A stretch of DNA of 64,000 nt from assembly GCA_002943765.1 (NCBI GenBank), contig PQWQ01000020.1, forward strand, positions 186,001 to 250,000. The letters run 5' to 3'. This DNA comes from Psoroptes ovis. Its lineage: Eukaryota > Arthropoda > Arachnida > Sarcoptiformes > Psoroptidae. The notes beneath the pieces are model-generated. The model made no database searches. It was not told the DNA's origin and was given only the letters and a program-made list of their open reading frames with translations. Position 1 is the stretch's first letter. Each line of letters begins with the position of its first letter. The position numbers were made by a program, and so were the translations under genes. Positions 61,298 through 64,000 of the stretch are shown in pieces.

Positions 61298-62492
61298 CTG
61301 TAAGGGTAAATCAAAGGAAAAAAATTATCATTAATCAATTATAACAAATATTACATTAATACAATAATGATATAATGCATTAAAGAATATTTAGCAAGGT
61401 GTATTGTGTTTTACATTTGGCGAATTGAATTTTCGGGAAAAAATACAAGTTTTATTATTGGAAAAACAACAAAATTTTCAAGCGAATTTATATAAATTTG
61501 AATAAATTAAGATTTTCCAATTATTTATAATTGAAAAAAATAAAAATAAAAATAATTATGGCAAAATGTACGAGGTTAAATCGAAATTCAAAGCAAAATC
61601 TTTAAAAAAAAAGAATAAAAAAGATCACAGATAAGAATAATGAATGGCTCGATTAAATGGCCCGAATTTGTTTGAGTATTCAATGTTGATCCAGTATTTT
61701 TTTGGGATAATAATAAGAGATAAAATGTCATTCAAAGTTCATGCAATTTTATCATTTCATGATTATTATAAACATTATTTAAATCATCAATTCCATTGAA
61801 TGGTGAATCATGTTTGAATATTTTTGTTCTTGATAATGATAATTGTTGATTATTATTAGCATTATAATTATAATTATTACTAGCTTTACTATGATATCCA
61901 TGGCGATGGCGGTGTTTACCATATTTACTGGTCATTTCAGTTATTTGGTATTTCAATTTATTGGTTCAAAAATTGATGGGAACAAAAATAATGATCGGGA
62001 ATGATTCGAAAATTCGTCATGGAATGAGAATAAAAAAAAAGGGTTAGAAAAAATAACGATTATTAGTGATGATATATCAATTTTTCAGCACAAATCAAGC
62101 TTTGAGAAACCATAGAATACATAGAAACATTCATTATGTAAGGATACTTACAGATGAAAATCAAGGAAAATTATTGAACATATCAATGGTAAGAATAAAT
62201 GTTAAGGTGTTATAATACTTTGCAATTCTCTTTGGTGAAACATTGTATTTATTATTATCATTATTTTCACATATAAAAACATGGACAAATTCAATAATCA
62301 TCATTCGAACGAGAATAATAACAAGTGTTAAATACAGTTTAATGGATCAATGATATGAAATGCATGCAAAACAAAAAGATTTCATTCACTGTTTTGAAAA
62401 TGATAACAAGGATTAAAAGGGTTTAATGAATGTAAATGAATGTAATGAATAATGAATAAAAATATATGGACAGTACATATTTATATGTCTAA
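61298..62492. other. Interval between the orphan exon and SLC66A2
   Basis: About 1.2 kb, AT-rich. It contains a 74-codon minus-strand open frame at 61732-61956 (start MKYQITEMTSKYGKHRHRHG), which has no recognisable features and no good donor. It may be a chance frame, or part of the gene whose last exon is at 60793-61297. Confidence 0.4.
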
Positions 62493-63779
62493 TCAATACT
62501 GTTTATTATTATTATTAATATTGAACAAATTATGATAATAATCATTGAAATAATATTTATAAAAATTATATTCAACATACGATTTTGGTATTTTTCGATA
62601 TGATGCTTTTTTATAGATGATTATTTGTAAAAATATTAATGTATCGAATGTGATTTGTGTACAGCCACATATTAAAAATTGAAACGGTGCTTGTCGTACG
62701 AAAAAATATATTGTTTTATATAAATCACCCAGAAACCAAGTGAATACCATTAATTTACTGTGTGAATATATGAACAAGGAATATAGTTATGATGCTAAAT
62801 TATCATAAATCAAAAAAAAAAAAAAAAGAAGCAAACCTCATTCCTTCCACTGATTTTGCACGTAAATTACGAATAAATTGTGGACTAGCCAACAATGATT
62901 CCGTTACCAATGCAACAAGACCATAACCTTCAACAATTAAAGGCACATCGATGAATAAATAGAATAATATGCCGGCAGCGATCGTAAATACGGCCATACA
63001 TTCAAGATAACTAAGGAAATCGGTCCATTCCCAAAAATATCTAAAATCAAAATCTAGAACGAAACAAAATAAAAAATATGGATTAGTCATTGAATTAAAC
63101 AGAAATGACAAGAGGAAAATTTCAAATAAAAAACACTATGGACAAATTAAAGCAGTGAAAACAACATTTACACGTGTATCATCGCTATGGACAAAAAAAA
63201 TACATTCAAATTAATTATATTGTAAATAGATGTATTTAGACATGATTAATTTAGATTTTTCAAGAATGTTAGTGAAGGGAAGATTAAATTGAAAAAACAG
63301 AAATAAATTAAAATAATCAAAGTAACAAATGATGCAAACACATTATGGAATACATTTCAAAACAAAAATAAATCGAAAAAACAAAAGTATTAAGGTTCGA
63401 TTATTATTATTATCAATTGGACAGATTCGCTACAATTAATCAATTTTCATAACAATTATTCAATTATAATCAATGATTATACCAATAAATCTTCGCCGTT
63501 TATAGCCATCAATATCAATATTATCAACATCATTCGTTGATTTTATCATCGCTTCAGTCATATCATTGGCTTTGCTTTCATTCGATAGTAATAATTGTTT
63601 TAAATGTCCATTTGGGTCTAATAAATTTTCATTATTATTTGAAATTTTTGATGATGATGATAATAGTTGAGTATCACCATTTTGATTGACAATCATTAAT
63701 AATTCATTATGTGTAGTCGATGGCGGTGATGGTTGTTGTTGTTGTATCGATGAATTACCATCATCTTTTGATATGTTTG
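62493..63779 (-). CDS. SLC66A2: PQ-loop transporter SLC66A2, 3' part (gene continues past right edge)
   Basis: PQ-loop (MtN3-like) membrane protein of endosomal/trans-Golgi membranes, implicated in phospholipid asymmetry. Three exons are visible: 63779-63483 (5' limit tentative), 63053-62837 and 62757-62493, phases consistent. The YKRRRFI|DFDFRYFWEWTDF junction matches the RRRSFTDFD..FWQWSSF junction of human SLC66A2. It is followed by VEGYGLVALVTESLLASPQF (PQ motif SPQ), NLRAKSVEGMSKLMVFTWFL and APFQFLICGCTQITFDTLIF. The first exon here is mostly a Gln/Pro/Ser/Asn-rich loop insertion absent from vertebrates. The N-terminal three transmembrane segments lie beyond position 64000. Confidence 0.88.
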
Positions 63780-64000
63780 CTTTGGAATTTGTTTAGATTC
63801 AAAGGTGATTTCATAGAATTTCATAAAATTTTCGAAAATAGCACAGAAGAGAAAAGATCATTGAATTAAAATACGAATTCGAATCGAAAATAATCACAAA
63901 ATCAAAAAAAATGGATCAGAAATAAAAAATAAGAAGAAAACAAATGAAAAAAAAACAAAATTTGAAAAATTTACTTTGTTTCAAAGGTTGTATGGTTGTT
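63780..64000 (-). other. Intron of SLC66A2 reaching the window edge
   Basis: In-frame stops appear just upstream of the exon, so this is non-coding. The acceptor is probably CCAAAG at 63785-63780, with a weak pyrimidine tract; an AAAAG about 15 nt downstream is an alternative. Confidence 0.4.

Noticed and set aside
3000..64000. CRISPR arrays, operons, bacterial promoters or Shine-Dalgarno sites
   Set aside because: The 44-bp array has no unique spacers between identical repeats, and genes are intron-split and individually promoted; the DNA is eukaryotic.

Overview
The window is nuclear DNA from an arthropod, most likely an acariform (astigmatid) mite. The evidence is very AT-rich sequence, many introns of only about 55-100 bp with GT..AG ends, no operons or ribosome-binding sites, intron-split animal genes, and two arthropod-type neuropeptide precursors (DH31 and elevenin). 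A house-dust-mite relative such as Dermatophagoides is my best guess from general character; the exact species is inference. A second hallmark is the abundance of in-frame Asn, Gln, Ser, His and Asp runs inside otherwise conserved proteins.

Layout. 0.1-1.5 kb: Asn-rich exon on the minus strand (gene runs off the left edge). 4.2-5.9 kb: DH31 neuropeptide gene (+). 7-15.3 kb, all minus: an unrecognised 394-aa protein, an ankyrin-repeat protein, CTU2 (tRNA thiolation) and SLC9A8/NHE8. 18.1-23.1 kb: a ZNF341-type zinc-finger protein (+), convergent with tafazzin (-). 25.3-28 kb: a small type I membrane protein, a 44-bp minisatellite and a calponin/transgelin (-). 31.3-32.8 kb: elevenin precursor and BOLA2 (+). 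32.9-39 kb: a small membrane protein, mitochondrial bL27m and condensin NCAPD2 (-), the last divergent from RAB5IF (+, 39.3-39.8 kb). 40-43.2 kb: cyclin L (-). 45.6-48.1 kb: a five-finger C2H2 protein (+). 49.3-50.9 kb: METTL18 and a small Cys-rich membrane protein (-). 53-57.4 kb: an otopetrin-like 12-TM channel and an orphan protein (+). 57.7-59.4 kb: CNDP2 dipeptidase (-). 60 kb: secreted orphan (+). 60.8-63.8 kb: an orphan last exon and the 3' part of SLC66A2 (-, running off the right edge).

The genes do not form one pathway; this is an ordinary gene-dense stretch in which housekeeping genes alternate with neuropeptides and lineage-specific small membrane or secreted proteins. I found no convincing new molecular system. 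The best leads are the two peptide hormones (the DH31 is two residues shorter than usual), a pair of 80-bp mariner-end foldback elements, a strictly 44-bp-periodic array, a dispersed repeat pair, GC-rich hairpins and several orphan proteins. Splice sites were placed by reading sequence and checking phase; all multi-exon models that are complete in the window keep an open frame from ATG to stop.
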